In this document: one piece after another, positions 33,340 through 45,691 of the stretch | Layout of the letters: the number at the start of each line of letters is the position of its first letter | Position numbering within the stretch: the stretch's first letter is position 1 | Source of the DNA: Persicaria tinctoria | Taxonomy: Eukaryota > Streptophyta > Magnoliopsida > Caryophyllales > Polygonaceae | Reading direction: 5' to 3' | DNA: 64,000 bases | Assembly (NCBI GenBank): GCA_037127255.1 | Contig: JBANSL010000013.1 | Location: forward strand, 28,057,688 to 28,121,687 | The notes under the pieces: model-generated | Told to the model about the DNA's origin: nothing | The model's database searches: none | Seen by the model: only the letters and a program-made list of their open reading frames with translations | Position numbers and translations under genes: made by a program

Positions 33340-34630
33340 TTTTTTTTTATTAGGAAAGAATTCGGGCAACACACTCTACTTGGCAGCATTCTTGCGGATG
33401 AGGTCTGAAAGACCTGAATCATTGTAAATATCCACACCCGAGGTTGAGTGGCAAAGGTGTGCAACCTTATAAGCCACTTTTTTGCCTCAAATAGGAATAT
33501 GAAAGAAGGAAACTTCTTTCAAAGTCGATAGAAAAAGTTTAATATCTTATAGAATGAGCTCAGTTTTTCAAGGACATTTAGTATGTTTGTTTAAGTGGTT
33601 TATGATTATACTCGAGTCACGTTCGATATCGATTTTATTGATGGAAAGTTGTATAGCGTGTTGGATTCCAAGTTTCAGCTCTAGCGCTTCTGCTTTAAGA
33701 GGGCTTTGCTTCCCAAGCTTTTGATAGCAAATGCGTATTGGTCGGCCTTCCCAGTCTCGTATTATAATGGCTCCCGCTGAGCTGTCATTATTTAATTTTG
33801 TAGACCCATCAAAGTTAAGATTAAAAGTTCCCCTTGGGGGTCTACGCCACTTAATCTTGCTGTTCTTCCTTTTGGTACTTGGATAGTTTGAGTTTTGTGC
33901 GAGCACGGGACATCAACCAAAAATTGATATAGAGAGCGCACAAAGCGAGATTCAAGCAGAAAGTGGACATCATCCTCGACCACACCATTGCATAGACTAC
34001 ATGTGGAATGAAACTCCTTTAGTAGCAAGCTTTGCGGCAGTAGGGAGACCATCTTGAAAACCTTCCATAATTTTTTTTTTCCTCAGATGGAACGTCTACT
34101 TTCCAAAATCCAGGCGTTGGCGCCTAAGTGTACGGATGAATATGATGTGAGTAGTTTGTATGCACTTGAAGTAGTGAACCAGCTAGTTCTACCCGACCAC
34201 CAATATAGTCGATCCTCAAAGGAGGATATAGGAAGGGGAATGTCCAAAATTTGGTGGACAATGTTAAAAGGAAGCACATTGCTAAGTTTCTCCCTCCACC
34301 ATCTCCCCCTCATAATGTAGTCACTAATAGTTTCTTTTGTGTTACAAGTTCGGGGACAATCAGCTCTAGAATGCAAAGTTGAGGTTTTGTCCAAATTTTA
34401 TAGATTTTCCATTTCTAACAGACCATATAACTTAAATTTCTCAATGAGAGTAACCAATTTGGCCCATTGCCACGAGGAGCCACCACTTTTCTTGTACTCA
34501 AGGATGTTAGTTGAGCGTAGGTACTTATATTTGATCAACTTGACCCAGACATTGTCTGGTTCAGCCAATATTTTTCATATAAGTTTCATTTGAAGAGCCT
34601 CATTCACCTCTTTTTATTTCCTAAGCCCTA
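33340..34630 (-). mobile_element. LINE fragment, minus strand, with poly(A) end
   Basis: On the minus strand: an RT C-terminal block (about 34630-34400) with NEALQMKLIWKILAEPDN, then YWWSGRTSWFTTSSAYKLL (34394-34083), then a zf-RVT with CSLCNGVVEDDVHFLLE (34052-33880), then RNase H with FNLNFDGSTKLNNDSSAGAI (33906-33568). The 3' end is an A-rich tail seen as a T run at about 33340-33352. It is 5' truncated and broken by frameshifts. It meets the plus-strand LINE tail to tail. Confidence 0.78.
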
Positions 34631-34929
34631 ATCCTTTTTCTTTTTGAGTTGTTTAACATGTACCAAAGGTTACATGTATATTAATAAAAAAATCCATATA
34701 ATATTCACCTTGAATTAATAAATGTTTTATTCTTAGTGCTTGTTTGGATGACAATTAAAAATTAAAAAGGGAATTATGGGTTAGCGACTAATCTTGGGTC
34801 TACCCTTAGATATTTTTCTCTTTAATTTCTTTTTTCAGACTCTCTATGCATTTGGATGAATTTAATTATCAGATTTTCTATCATATGTCCCAAGGGAATA
34901 AGATAAGAAACCTATTTTTTAGGAATTTT

Positions 34930-36190
34930 AATCCCATCAAAATATGGTTCCCTAGACAAGCCTAGAGAAACCGAGAGACCGTACAAGCCTGTGGATGGAC
35001 TAACCCTAAAGTAAAACTGAAAGGAAATAACATAAGCAAATTACTAAAGCAAAAGACATAAAGGAAATTACAGAAGTAAATGACAGAAGTAAAATTACAA
35101 AGAAAACGTACAAGTCATCATACAATGAAAATCACAAGCCGAAGAGACAACGAAGCGATCGGACAAAGGAACAACAAACACAGAGAACTCTGGGGAACAT
35201 CAGCGGGAACCTCAGGTTATGGACTCAAATGATCCATCAGATGTCAACACACATCCACGACGTCATCGAATATGCCAAATCAAATACCGTTCAAAAGAAG
35301 CCTGCAACAAAACAAGAACATCACTACACATCAACTCCCAAACCCATCCCTAACCCTCAAGGATGATAACAAAATCGTGAACGATCACTAGGTAGTCAAA
35401 AAAGAGGCGGATGAAACGAGCCAAAGAAGAGAAAATGAACAACAATAAAAAAAAGGGATCGAGGTGGAAAAACGAATAGAGATTGGTTCACAAAAGCCCT
35501 CAAAGGATGTCGACGACGGAAAGCACAAAGAGAGTAAACAAACACCCTTAAAGGAAGAAGCACACCCCTAAAGGTGGAACGACGACCTGGGGAACCAAAG
35601 GGCTTGAAACGGCGACCGCGGGGTAGCGGCGACTGAGGTGGAAACTAGCTGAGGTGGGCCAAGATGGCGGTGGATGCACCCCAAGTTCGGTGAGAGAGTG
35701 ATCAATGGGTGACAAAATAAGTTGGAGCGGCAACCAAAGCTCAATGAGATGACCTTTACCGCAACACGACAACGGTATCACTAAAGGCGGAGGAGCTGAT
35801 GACGGGGTGGGTGGTGAAGTGCAAGGTTTAGAAACGGGGGGCCGAGCTACGAGGATGGGTTGTAATAAACCATGGAGGTGGACCAGGTGGTAGCTGGTGA
35901 GCTTGGTGAAGGATTGATGAAGAGAGGCGGCGGACGTACAACTAGGTCACGCTCAAAGATTGAGAGCGTTTCCCAAAGACAAATTTCTTATCCAGTTTCT
36001 TAGAGGGAATTATTTTTATTTTTTATTTTTTTTGAAGCAAGATAAGAATTCGTTTCTCTAGACATGCCTAGAGAAAACGAGAGACCGGACAAGCCGGTAG
36101 ATGGACTAACCATCATGTACAACAAGAACCAAAACAACGAACAAAAACAAATGATAGAAAGGAAAATACACAAATAAAATCCGGATACAA
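34930..36190 (-). repeat. Two related LINE 3'-tail-like segments
   Basis: The phrase CTAGAGAAACCGAGAGACCG appears at about 34962 and a near copy (CTAGAGAAAACGAGAGACCG) at about 36069, each followed by ACAAGCC and GGATGGACTAACC or GATGGACTAACC. The second has an A-rich minus-strand tail (T-rich at 36013-36034). I read both as 3' ends of minus-strand non-LTR elements. The GC-richer part 35460-35960 belongs to the first and has no recognised domain. Confidence 0.4.
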
Positions 36191-36997
36191 CCGAAATTTG
36201 AATAGAAAGACAAGCAAAACAAATAAACTTATAGCTCCCTTGCTTCTTCTTGATGAAATACATATGCTGTGATGCTATCATTGCAGGTTTGATGAAAAAC
36301 AAAAGTATAAGGTATTATAGTTTATACAAATTGGATATTATTTATGCAGATTATATATATCTACCTAAGACTTATTCAAGGTTTAGATTTCAAGATTGTT
36401 TTTCTACAAGTTGAATAAAGTCTTTTGGTACATATCTTTTCCAACCTAAATATTGTTGAATTGCAGAATTTCTCGGCAACAAGAAAATCTCGCCAAATTG
36501 AACCAAGATCTCGGTAGCAGCACCTCGGTGGTTCAGATTCAACAATCCAGATCGTTCCCTAGAGATTTGAATCTTGAAAGAAGACGTCAAAAGGTTAAGA
36601 AAATCGGGGAGCAAAATCAACATGAAATAAGGGGTATTCAACTATAAGAAGAGAAGAGGAAGCAACTCTACATAGAGACTTTAACCAAGCCTTCTCTGCA
36701 ATTTGAAAGCGCCCTCAAGTTTCCATTACCTCATGCTGATTTCTTTCCTGTCTTTCTATTGTAATCGGTTTATGTCTTTGAGAGTTAGGAAGAGTAAGAT
36801 CTTTATATTATAAGTCAATCACTGTTATACTAAGAGTATCACATACTCAAACGTATCACACTTCGGTGTGGCAAAAGAGGACTTTTATTTCTCTGTATCT
36901 TGGGTTGACTAGATAGAAGCGAGGTAGGCTTCGGGTTATAGAAGAGAGGAAATCTTCTAGGTTGTATCTATGACTCGTAAGGAAAGAGAAATAAAAG
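36191..36997. other. Unassigned sequence before the short-LTR Copia
   Basis: No recognised gene. The small frames here show no known domain. It may include the decayed 3' part of the neighbouring Copia, but no LTR match to 38100-38235 was found. Confidence 0.35.
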
Positions 36998-38099
36998 TTG
37001 TTTGAATCCTACGGGTTGGACAACCCTAGGCGAAGACCAAGCCTGGCGGGGGGTATCCCGCCCACGTCAGATAAGGGCAGGGCGGCGGAGCGGGGGACCA
37101 AGGCTGCTGCGGGTACCAGCTCCCTGGCGGCGGCCGCGGCGCCCGCCGCTGTTGCCGCCTCTGTCGCATCCTCCGCGCTGTTGGGATGGTCTGGGTTGGG
37201 TTTGGGGAATCGGGTCCGGGGCTATGAAATCCTTGGAGGAAACAAGAACATGGGAAGGACCCTGGGGGTGTCCCTGACGACTCTCCTCCCTGGAGAGCAT
37301 GCTGCGAGCCACCATGAAACTCGGAAGTGGCGCTGTGTTGCTGATCATGCCACCGACGACATCAAATTTGGTGGAGAGGCCGTTGATAAGTTGAAGGACA
37401 AGGTGTTCTTCGGTAACCTTGTGCCCAACATCGCCTAGTTGATCAGCGATGGCTTTGATGGCGAGACAGTAGTCAGAGACGGTGGAGAAACTTTCCTGAC
37501 GGGTGTTGATGAACTTGCACTCAAGATCCGCTGCCCTAGCGGATTAATTGTCATGGAAGAGGCCCTTTATGGGGAGCCAGACATCTCGAGCGGTGGAGTC
37601 TGGTTGGAGGACGGTAATCAGGACGTCCTCAGAGATGCTGGCATAGATCCATCTAAGAACGATGGAGTCAAGGCGGTTCCGGAGGGGCTCAAGGACATCA
37701 GTCGGACGACCAAAGCCGTCGATGTGGGTGATGACGTCGTGAGCCTTACATGCGGTTTGGAAAAGTTCCGCCCATGTGTGGTATTGAACCTTTTTAAGAT
37801 CAAGGGTTAGGGGAATTTGATTTTTGATATTGGTGACAGATTGAGTGGAGTGAAAGGGGTTTTGTGATGGTGGTGGGGGGTTAGGGTTGGGTGGAGGGGG
37901 GTTAGGGTTGAGTGGGGTGTTATCCTTGACGGCAGACATCGAGAAAAGGTAGGAGATGACGACGGAAGGGAGAGGAGGGGAATAAGAGGGTGGCGGCGGC
38001 GACTGTGGGGAGAGGCTACGGCGACAGAAGGGGCGGCGGCGGCTAGGGATCGGAGATGTGAAATAAAAAATTAGGGTTTCACACTAGAGCTTGATACCA
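36998..38099 (-). pseudogene. Copia gag of an element with a short LTR, 3' truncated
   Basis: On the minus strand the first frame (37939-37544, 131 residues) has a Pro/Asn-rich N-terminus, then YHTWAELFQTACKAHDVITH and LRWIYASISEDVLITV, the start of a UBN2-type Copia gag. After a break the second part (37348-37067) continues with FMVARSMLSREESRQG and a Gly/Arg-rich tail. The primer site TGGTATCA (38092-38099) adjoins the LTR. Pol is absent, and the element ends near 37000 without a visible second LTR. Confidence 0.7.
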
Positions 38100-38235
38100 T
38101 GTAAGTGTTTGGAGAACTGAGTCCTTAACGGATCTCAGGGGCCTACTCCTGTATATATATTAATGGGTGAAAACCCTAAGGGTACAATCGTAACTGTACG
38201 TGATATGGACACACATAAATAATATAATGCTAACA
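38100..38235 (-). repeat. Short 5' LTR (136 bp) of a Copia element
   Basis: Plus-strand sequence runs from TGTAAGTGTTTGG to AATGCTAACA, so the minus-strand LTR is TGTTAGC…CTTACA with proper TG/CA ends. It directly abuts the TGGTATCA primer site. At 136 bp it is unusually short. The hAT element duplication (CTTCCAAG) starts at the next base. Confidence 0.7.
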
Positions 38236-38243
38236 CTTCCAAG

Positions 38244-38638
38244 TAGGGCTGTTATATGAGCGGAACAGCTCGAGCTCGGCTCGGGATCGGTTCGAAAAAC
38301 GCTCGACTCGAGCTCGTTCACTTATCTAAAAAAGTCGAGCCTGAACATGATTTTAAGCTCGGTTGAAAGCTCGACTCGTTCGATTTAGGCTCGAACAGCT
38401 CAAATTCTATGGAATTTCTAAAAATTTCTTGAAGTTAATATGTTATGACCAAGTAAAACTATTTAAAACTCAAAAAAAAGCTCGCCTCGAGCTCGTTCAT
38501 TTACTAAAACAAGCCGAGCATGAACAAAAAAGAAAGCTCGTTTAAAAATTGGACTCGGATCGGCTCGAACTCGTTTAATAAATGAACAAGCTTGAACATG
38601 TCAAGCTCGGCTTGTTCGACTCGAATAGCGTACCCTTA
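38244..38638. mobile_element. hAT-type MITE with CTCGAG-rich interior
   Basis: The ends are TAGGGCTGTT and (reverse complement of the right end) TAAGGGTACG, flanked by the perfect octamer CTTCCAAG (38236-38243 and 38639-38646). The 395-bp interior is rich in GAGCTCGGCTCG words and has only a meaningless 60-residue frame. The 8-bp duplication indicates the hAT superfamily. Confidence 0.85.
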
Positions 38639-38792
38639 CTTCCAAGTTCCAATTCCAATTAATTATTTCTTTTTGCGTTAAACGAATATGTTCAATCTCT
38701 TATTTTATCGTTTTGATTAATTCGTTTATTTATTATTACTTCGTTTATGAATAAATTATCAAAATCTTTCTTCATCCAATTTTCGGATTTGT

Positions 38793-38933
38793 AAATGAGA
38801 TAAATTACTTAAATATTTTATTTTTAAATGCCAATTAAGCAATTAACCCTCTCAAAAAAAATTATTAGTCAATGAAATAATAATAAATAAATAAATCAGT
38901 AGAAAATGTATATTTAAGTAATTTATCTCATTT
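38793..38933. repeat. Foldback element with perfect 23-bp inverted ends
   Basis: The left end (38793-38815, starting AAATGAGATAAATTACTT) is perfectly complementary to the right end (38911-38933). The 141-bp unit is AT-rich. A MITE is likely; no clear target duplication is seen. Confidence 0.7.
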
Positions 38934-39203
38934 ATATATGTGTTCATTATTCTGACAATGTTTTGATTCCATATTTTATTCATTGCACTAATGACATCTT
39001 TTTTTTAGTTGACGATACATTATAATATGTGATTTGAGTGGATAATTCACTATTTAAAGTGTACGGGGAGAATTATTTATTAATGTCACATTTTTTTGAA
39101 GATATCGTATGAGAAAATTTCTTTATTGATGTCGCATTATGTTCGGGACTTTGTTCATGCTGCTCTGAAATACTTTACTTCGCGGCAAAGCTTATTGATG
39201 TAA

Positions 39204-39650
39204 TTATTATATGAAGTGTGTCACCTCCACTGCATTCTCTGTGCACATCAATGACACCCTAAAGGGCTTCTTCAGTTCTTCAACGGAGGATGAGGGATGT
39301 GGCAAGGAGATCCCTTGTCTACTTACTTCTTTGTTTTATGTATGGAGCAAGGTTCTGCACAGAATGCCACAAGAAGAAACTGATGATCTAAAATTTAACT
39401 ACCACCCGGTGGAAGAAATGTGTGCTTGAGCACCTTGATTTCACAGATGATCTATTACTCTTCTTTAGAGTTTATGTTACCTCAGTTAGAATTCTTAAGA
39501 AATGCCTTGATAAGTTCTTTGTTGCATCTAATGCACACTAGATGCAACGAGTGTTTCTCAACATCTCACTGTCATTGCCAACTCCACCAGAGCCGCTGTC
39601 ACCGCTATCGTCCCTCTCCACCGTTGACCTTGACGATGCCATAAAAAATA
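39204..39650 (+). pseudogene. LINE reverse transcriptase remnant
   Basis: The frame at 39211 reads CVTSTAFSVHINDTLKGFF, as in plant LINE RT. A shift then puts QGDPLSTYFFVLCME in another frame (about 39300-39350), and further on FTDDLLLFF stands where LINE RT has the catalytic F-A-D-D. It is an isolated, frameshifted fragment. Confidence 0.7.
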
Positions 39651-39659
39651 GACCTACTA

Positions 39660-40350
39660 ATTAACAAAGATATGATATCATAAATGGGCCACCCAACGCA
39701 AAAGACATCTGACCCCTCTACCGGATTCATCGCGAAGTAGAGGTCTTGGTCAAAGTCCGGCCCCACTCCGCACCCTAAGTGTCTTCAACCTAAATGACCT
39801 CGCGATCAACATCTCGACATGAGCATACGTAAAATACATGGTATGTCCCACAAGTACCTCGTGTCTCTTCAGGGCCCAAACAAACAGATTGCTGGGTCAA
39901 ACACCTCTCCTCTAACAGCGTGTATAGCCTAGCTTCCTAGCGTGAGGGCATGCGTTACATGTGTCCCATGTTAAACCAAGAGGTCGCCAGTGAGCTGCTT
40001 GCTTGGCCTCCCAATAAATACTTCCCTCCAGCCTCTAAGACATGGATCTGATTCAAGAGAGAAGAAGAAGAGCTCTGAATATCTCCTTGACCTAAAACCT
40101 CTAGAGTTGAGTTCTTAAGGTCTTTGATCGGAGAAGAAAGTTCGTGGGATAAGAACATCGGCCGACTTTCTCTAAAAGACGATGTTATAGCGAATTAATT
40201 CCTTGCGAGTCAAACGCCCCACCCCCTTTGCTTGGCCTAGTAAATATATAATATGATCACCCACTTTTTAACTAAGGCTTGCAGGTATTTCAAGATGCTT
40301 TGTCGTCATGGTGAGGTAATAAGTATGGGTGAAATTCCATGATCGCTTCA
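39660..40350 (+). mobile_element. Probable 5' LTR of the plus-strand Tat-like element
   Basis: The segment ends ...CGCTTCA directly before a primer-site-like TTGGCGCGGTCTATGGGAAC (40351-40370). A TATA-like TAAATATATAATATG lies at 40231-40245. The partner LTR would lie beyond the right edge of the window, so the left edge cannot be proven. Confidence 0.4.
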
Positions 40351-40537
40351 TTGGCGCGGTCTATGGGAACCTTTCAGGATGAGAGGTTCCGCATAGCGAT
40401 ACGCTAATTTACATTGCATTCTTTTTTCCTTTGTTTCATGCCGCTTTCTTACTTTTTGCCTTCTACGTCTGTCTATCTAAAAGTGTAAAATTGTATCTCT
40501 TACTACTCTTTTTAACACTAATTATTCTGCAGGAATC

Positions 40538-41507
40538 ATGTATTTTACATTACTTGGGGAAGAATTTGGACACCAGTATCACGATACTGAAAAAACCAAC
40601 GGTCTCAACCTCAACAACCCTCCCAACGAGGAAGATCAACATCATCACGACGGGAACACCCCTCAACAACCTCATTGGGACGCAGCACGACCTCCCCCGT
40701 TTGCTCCCTATAGGATGTGGGGTGGCTACCCCCCGTATACATTCTTTGCGAGGAATTACCCCCAGAATCCCTACCTCAAACAACAAGCAAGTAGGGTCCA
40801 ATTTCAGTGCGATCCCCATGTCTACCATCAACAGCCAATCACTTCCCCAACCCTGATGAAGGTCCCCCTAGCCCAGATCTGGAACGCAACGAGAACGTCG
40901 ACAAGATTTCTCGTGGCTTTAACACTAGAGATGTGTCATCGCGCTCAAATTCCCCTAAGATAGCTGGTCAAACTCGCAAAGGTGAACCGACTTTCCCATC
41001 TGCTTTTTGCATAAAATATGTGAGGCGCACGTTCCCAAGAGATGGAGGGATGTCTCCATCCTCAAGTATAAAGGAGACACCAACCCTAACGATCATCTCA
41101 ACCAATTTACAACATTAATGGGGATGAATGAGGATAACGATGTTATGTTCTGCCGCTCGTTTCCATCCACATTAAGCGGGGTAGCCTCGAAATGGTTCAC
41201 CAATTTGTCTCGATCCTCCATCAACAACTTTGCACAACTATCGACCACATTTGTCGCTCACTTCGGTAGTGCCCGCACTAGAAAGAGAACCATGCTTGAC
41301 CCCAACTCTATCAATCAAGGAACGACCAAATCCCTGGGAAGCTTCTTCAGCAGATTCACAAATATAGTGATACCAATCCCAAGATTCAATCAAGAATCTG
41401 CAAGCACCATATTACCGGGCAACCTGACTGAAGAGGATTTCAAAATCTTTCTATTTCGAAAAGAGCCAGAAACTTACGATGCCTTGCGAAGGCTCGTAAC
41501 CAAATAA
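40538..41507 (+). pseudogene. Tat-like gag, frameshifted
   Basis: The first frame (40538-40963) is Pro/Gln/Asn-rich. The capsid-like domain is at 41007-41507 with VPKRWRDVSILKYKGDTNPN, then LSGVASKWFTNLSRSSINNF and TKSLGSFFSRFTN, the retrotransposon gag domain. The three overlapping frames show that at least two frameshifts separate the N-terminus from the domain. Confidence 0.75.
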
Positions 41508-42131
41508 ATCAACGCCATTGAGGCCGCAAGTTCTAGTTCGCGACCCGATGAACAAGGCCTCCTTCCTACCATAGGACCCCTAACAAGTGTCTAGGAAGGG
41601 GACGTTTCGAGAATCAGCAGTACCGTAACCCTCTGTGGCAATACCGGGTCGTCCCGCTGCAACCTCACATAAAGAGGTGCAATACAATCAGCAAACAGGA
41701 CCAAGTCTGCATGATGCCCCAACAAATGTAATGATGGCCCATCCCAACCAATTTTCGCCCCCTGTCTATGGGATCCCAACAACTCTCCCGAAAAATAAGG
41801 TGCCTCTGCAGATTTGCGCCGCACCAATGAATCCCCATCATCCGCTCGCGACGCCACAACAGCAACATCCCCCTGAGCCCCCCCTCGGCAATACAGGTCA
41901 CCTAATGGTCCGTGCCGGCCTTATAATCCCCAGTATGCCCCTAGAGGAAGGGGAAGGTGGACCTACCCCCAAAACAAATGAGGAAGAAATGGGAACCAAA
42001 GGGGAAGATATTGACCCCCACCTAGGGATGCGAGGATTACTCCGGAAGCCAGATCCTCATCAAACTAACTAGAATGCTCCAACAGGGATAACCGGAAGCC
42101 CCCCTCCCCAAACGAATGAGTCAACACCATC

Positions 42132-42842
42132 ATGGGAGGACCCACCTCGTCGGGCACCAGCAAACAAGAAAGGAAAAACTATGAGAGAGAGGCAAGGCAC
42201 CCTCCTTCCGAAGCCAGCGTCAAACAAGCATCCACTGCACACACGGTACTAAGTTTTTCTGTTTCTGACGCTCACGGCCTCAGGATGCCACATTCGGATC
42301 CTATGGTCATTCATGTGCAACTAGGGACCAAAACAGTCAAGCGAGTGATGATCGACACCGGTTCATCCGTGGACATCCTCTACTGGGATACCTTTGAACA
42401 ACTTGGAATTTCAGAAAACGCACTACATCGCTATTCAGGAAAGTTGGTCTCTTTCTTAGGAGATGAAGTTGAGGTGGCCGAAATGATTGAGTTGGCTTTA
42501 ACATTGGGCACGACTCCAAAAATAAGAACTCACATGATTGAATTCACGGTGGTCCGACTACCATCCATTTGCAACGCTATCATGGGCCGGGGGATTCTGT
42601 TCAAATTCCAAATAGCATGCTCCGTCTATCATTTTAGTGTCAAGTTCCCATTGGCTGATGGGAAGGAAGGCGAAGTTCGGGGAGAACAAGCAGAGAGCAG
42701 AATTTGCTACATTGCTTCGCCTAAGAAGGGCCATAGCCGAGTTCTCGCTATTGATCGACATGGACAAGGGTCTTTGAAAGAAGAAACAGCTGATGATCAT
42801 GAACATGAAGCCACATCCGAGAAACAAAAAGCAAAACTGTAA
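42132..42842 (+). pseudogene. Tat-like aspartic protease region
   Basis: The 236-residue frame contains VKRVMIDTGSSVDILYWDTF, with DTGSS as the aspartic protease active site, followed by IRTHMIEFTVVRLPSICNAI and MGRGIL, typical of the Ty3 Tat lineage. The preceding part is a low-complexity linker. It ends at a stop before the RT frame. Confidence 0.8.
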
Positions 42843-42984
42843 GTCCGAACCGAAAAAAGGACCGATTAAATTATTGAAGAAAAGGTCGCTACCAGACCGA
42901 AGCCCTATACCATGGCCACAGTTTAATTGGTCCTGCTTTAGACCACCTCAAAAGCGCGTTGGAAGAATCTCGTGATGTCTTCGC

Positions 42985-43297
42985 ATGGTCCCCCGGGAAA
43001 TCGCGGAGCATTCTTTGAGACTCAATCGCGATACAAAGCCAGTGTGCCAAAGAGAGAGAAAAATGGATGCCGAAAAGTCAGAAGGAGTAAAGCAGGAGGT
43101 GCACAAGCTTTTACATGCTGGGTTTATCCACGAGATCAACGACTCGACATGGTTGTCGAATGTAGTATTGGTACAAAAAAGCAGCGGTAAATGGAGGATG
43201 TGCGTGGATTTCAAAGAACTGAACAAAGCTTGCCTAAAGGACAGCTACCCTTTTCCATTTATCGATGAACTAGTTGATACCACGGCGGGACAAGTGT
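42985..43297 (+). pseudogene. Tat-like RT N-terminus, truncated by element C
   Basis: The frame reads REIAEHSLRLNRDTKPVCQR, then VKQEVHKLLHAGFIHEIN, then KWRMCVDFKELNKACLKDSY and FIDELVDTTAG. These are the first RT blocks. The catalytic DD block is not present because element C is inserted at this point. Confidence 0.85.
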
Positions 43298-44053
43298 CGT
43301 AGGAGGAAATCAAGTTTAAATATAATGAAATAAATCAAACCGGATTATGCCCATGCAAATGATTACAAGACCTCCTCTTGATGTAGCAGCGGGAAGTCAG
43401 GATCAATCCTCGAGGAAGTGTATCAGCAGATCTCAGGCAGCGGAAAGATCTCAGAAGACAAATAGACAGAAATAACAGAGAAAAGAAGAAAAAAAAAGCA
43501 AAGCATCAATTTTTGGTCGATATCGACTACCTGTACTCGATATCGACTATTCAAATCGACCACAGAAGCTCGAAATCGACTCAATAGAAAGAAAAACCAA
43601 AGCAGATAACTCGACCTCGACAAACCTTCCTCGACATCGACCAGTTTCCTCGACGTCGACCAAAATTCGTCGATTTCGAGTAAAAAGCAGAAACAAAGTA
43701 CGCAGCTTTTCGCAACACAGAACATGAACTTTTGATGAATTAAATCAATAAACTAAAGACTTCCAAGATCGGGGATTCAACACCACAACGATAACCATGT
43801 AAAATAACACATAAAGGCATAAAAGATCATGATTTTCATCAAATAACTTTCGTTATTAACAAATAGGAATATAGAGGCTTTCGCATAAACCCTAATTGTT
43901 ACTAGCCCTTTTCACATAATTAACCCAAGTTGTATTAAGACCACTTTCGCTTCAATAACACAAACAAGGATCACCTTCAACTTTCGCAAAAGAATCATGC
44001 TCGTAGGGATGGAAGACGAATTGCATCAAAAGATTATATCTTTACCGCATCAC
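43298..44053 (-). repeat. Left part of the 3' LTR of element C
   Basis: This 756-bp piece aligns with the start of 63677-64000 and with the reverse complement of the right-hand part of the LTR at 60973-62908. It is cut at 44053 by element A. The rest of this LTR (about 1.2 kb, judged from the full LTR) is not found on the far side of A. The terminal TG has become CG. Confidence 0.75.
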
Positions 44054-45608
44054 TGATGTGGTCTAAACCCACACAAGAATAGTGTAGCCTGAACCAACCT
44101 CGCAAGAATACGAGATCAATTGCAGTATACGGGTATCGATCACGGGGATTAAATCTGTATCAATTGTTATCTAGAACTAATAAGCTAAGCCAATAAAGAG
44201 AGATTTGATCTTCAACTAAACCTAGAAAAACAAGCAAAGATTATGAATAAAATATGTATGAGAAATGATTCCAGGGTTAAGGATTCCGACGACAATGCCA
44301 CAAATAATTCAACCCGATGTTCACTCGAACTTCATCTTCTTAATAAGTCAAATTGAAGGTAAATTATCTAAAGTCATCACTACTCAGCTGTCGCATGTTG
44401 TAGTGATTGTGTCTAAATTAACAAAATCTAGACCCTTTAAGTTCTTTATAGACCTTAGGAGAAAATCAATTAAACTTTCGCTGTCGCGTTCCGCCTAACC
44501 GATTCAATCCTAAGAATCTACGATAATTTATTAATCCTCAAGAGTCCTCAACAATCGTTTAAATGTCACAATAACAATTGTCGATTCCTCAAGTTCAATC
44601 CTAGGGTTCCAATAGACACAATTCTCCTTTCGGGTTCATGAAGTCCATCCAAATATCCAATTTCAATTATCAGCGGTAGCATCTCGAATCTAAAAAGGAT
44701 TCTAATCGATTGACATCAATTAGGTAAAGCAACTAGGATCAAATCAATTCATAGAATTCAGATAAAGTTCAAGCAACCATCGAAATCAAACAAATTGCGA
44801 CATTGTCGGGTTCACCCTAACCCTAGAACGGAGAATTTAGCCAAGCATGGAAGAATTCATCATCAAATCACTAAATTGAAACATGGAAATAGATAGAAAA
44901 GCAAAGACTAAAAGGGAAATACCAATCTTGAATTGAAACAATGCAATCTCCAAGCAAATATGTTCAAAGTTCTCCCAATCTAACTCAACAAAAGGTCTTC
45001 CAAAAGAGAGCGTTCCAACAAGGGTTCCGACCTCCCTAAAGAAATGTTTCCGCCCCCTAAAATAGTCCGAGACAAACCCCTAATATCATATTATTAAACC
45101 CATAAAATAATAATAAACTAATGTCAAAAGAAACCGGGTCGAAATAGGCCGAATCTGGCCGACCTGTACAGTGCACGCCTGCGCGCCTCTGGTGCACGCC
45201 CGCGCGCCTATGGTGCACGCTCGCGCACCTATCGTCTGATGCCTTTTTCCTCTGGCCGAGCTTCTGAACGCCCGTGCGGCCAAGGTGCACGCCCGTGCAC
45301 ATGTGTTCTGATGTGAAGCCTATGATGCACGACCACCTTGCTCCTTATGCTTTTTCTTCTTCGCCTTTTATTCTCGTTCATCCTATATGATTTCCGCTCG
45401 GCTCTTCTTAGCTTCTGTACCCATCTCACATGTCCTCTAGCAATCTCTGCTTAGCTCCCGAAAACTCCTGAAAACACCACCATAAAGACAGTAGATCTCT
45501 ATCCTAGAAACTAAACGAAAAACATCTAAAAACGCATAAAACACATGAGAAATGATACAAACCTATGCTAAATGCATGACCTAAATAATGCAAACTATGA
45601 TGACATCA
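44054..45608 (-). repeat. 3' LTR of element A
   Basis: This is the partner of 55427-56981. It contains an array of GTGCACGCCCGCGCG-type words at about 45170-45300. The inner edge is followed by AAATACCCCATACTT, whose minus strand is the polypurine-like priming site. Confidence 0.93.
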
Positions 45609-45647
45609 AAATACCCCATACTTGAACCTTGCTTGTCCCCAAGCAAG
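45609..45647 (-). promoter_or_regulatory. Polypurine site with adjoining 8-bp hairpin (3' copy)
   Basis: Plus-strand AAATACCCCATACTTGAAC is followed by CTTGCTTGTCCCCAAGCAAG (45628-45647), a perfect 8-bp stem with loop TCCC. In element sense the RNA would show the stem with a GGGA loop, then a purine-rich stretch ending in GGGG, then the LTR. It is the counterpart of 47045-47081 and of the modules in the non-autonomous element. Confidence 0.65.
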
Positions 45648-45691
45648 ACTCACTAAGTAATAAACCACAAGTGTAAGATAGGATCATTGTC

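Larger units (their letters stand above)
40351..43297 (+). mobile_element. Ty3/Gypsy element of Tat-like type, cut in RT
   Basis: Primer site, gag, protease and the beginning of RT follow in Ty3 order on the plus strand, with frameshifts between them. The RT stops at VDTTAG, exactly where the Athila-like element C begins (43298). The remainder must lie to the right of C, outside the window. Confidence 0.8.

Noticed and set aside
36453..36647. Small frames at 36390-36650 as a Copia polyprotein end
   Set aside because: Some word similarity to retroelement text, but no conserved block could be identified with confidence.
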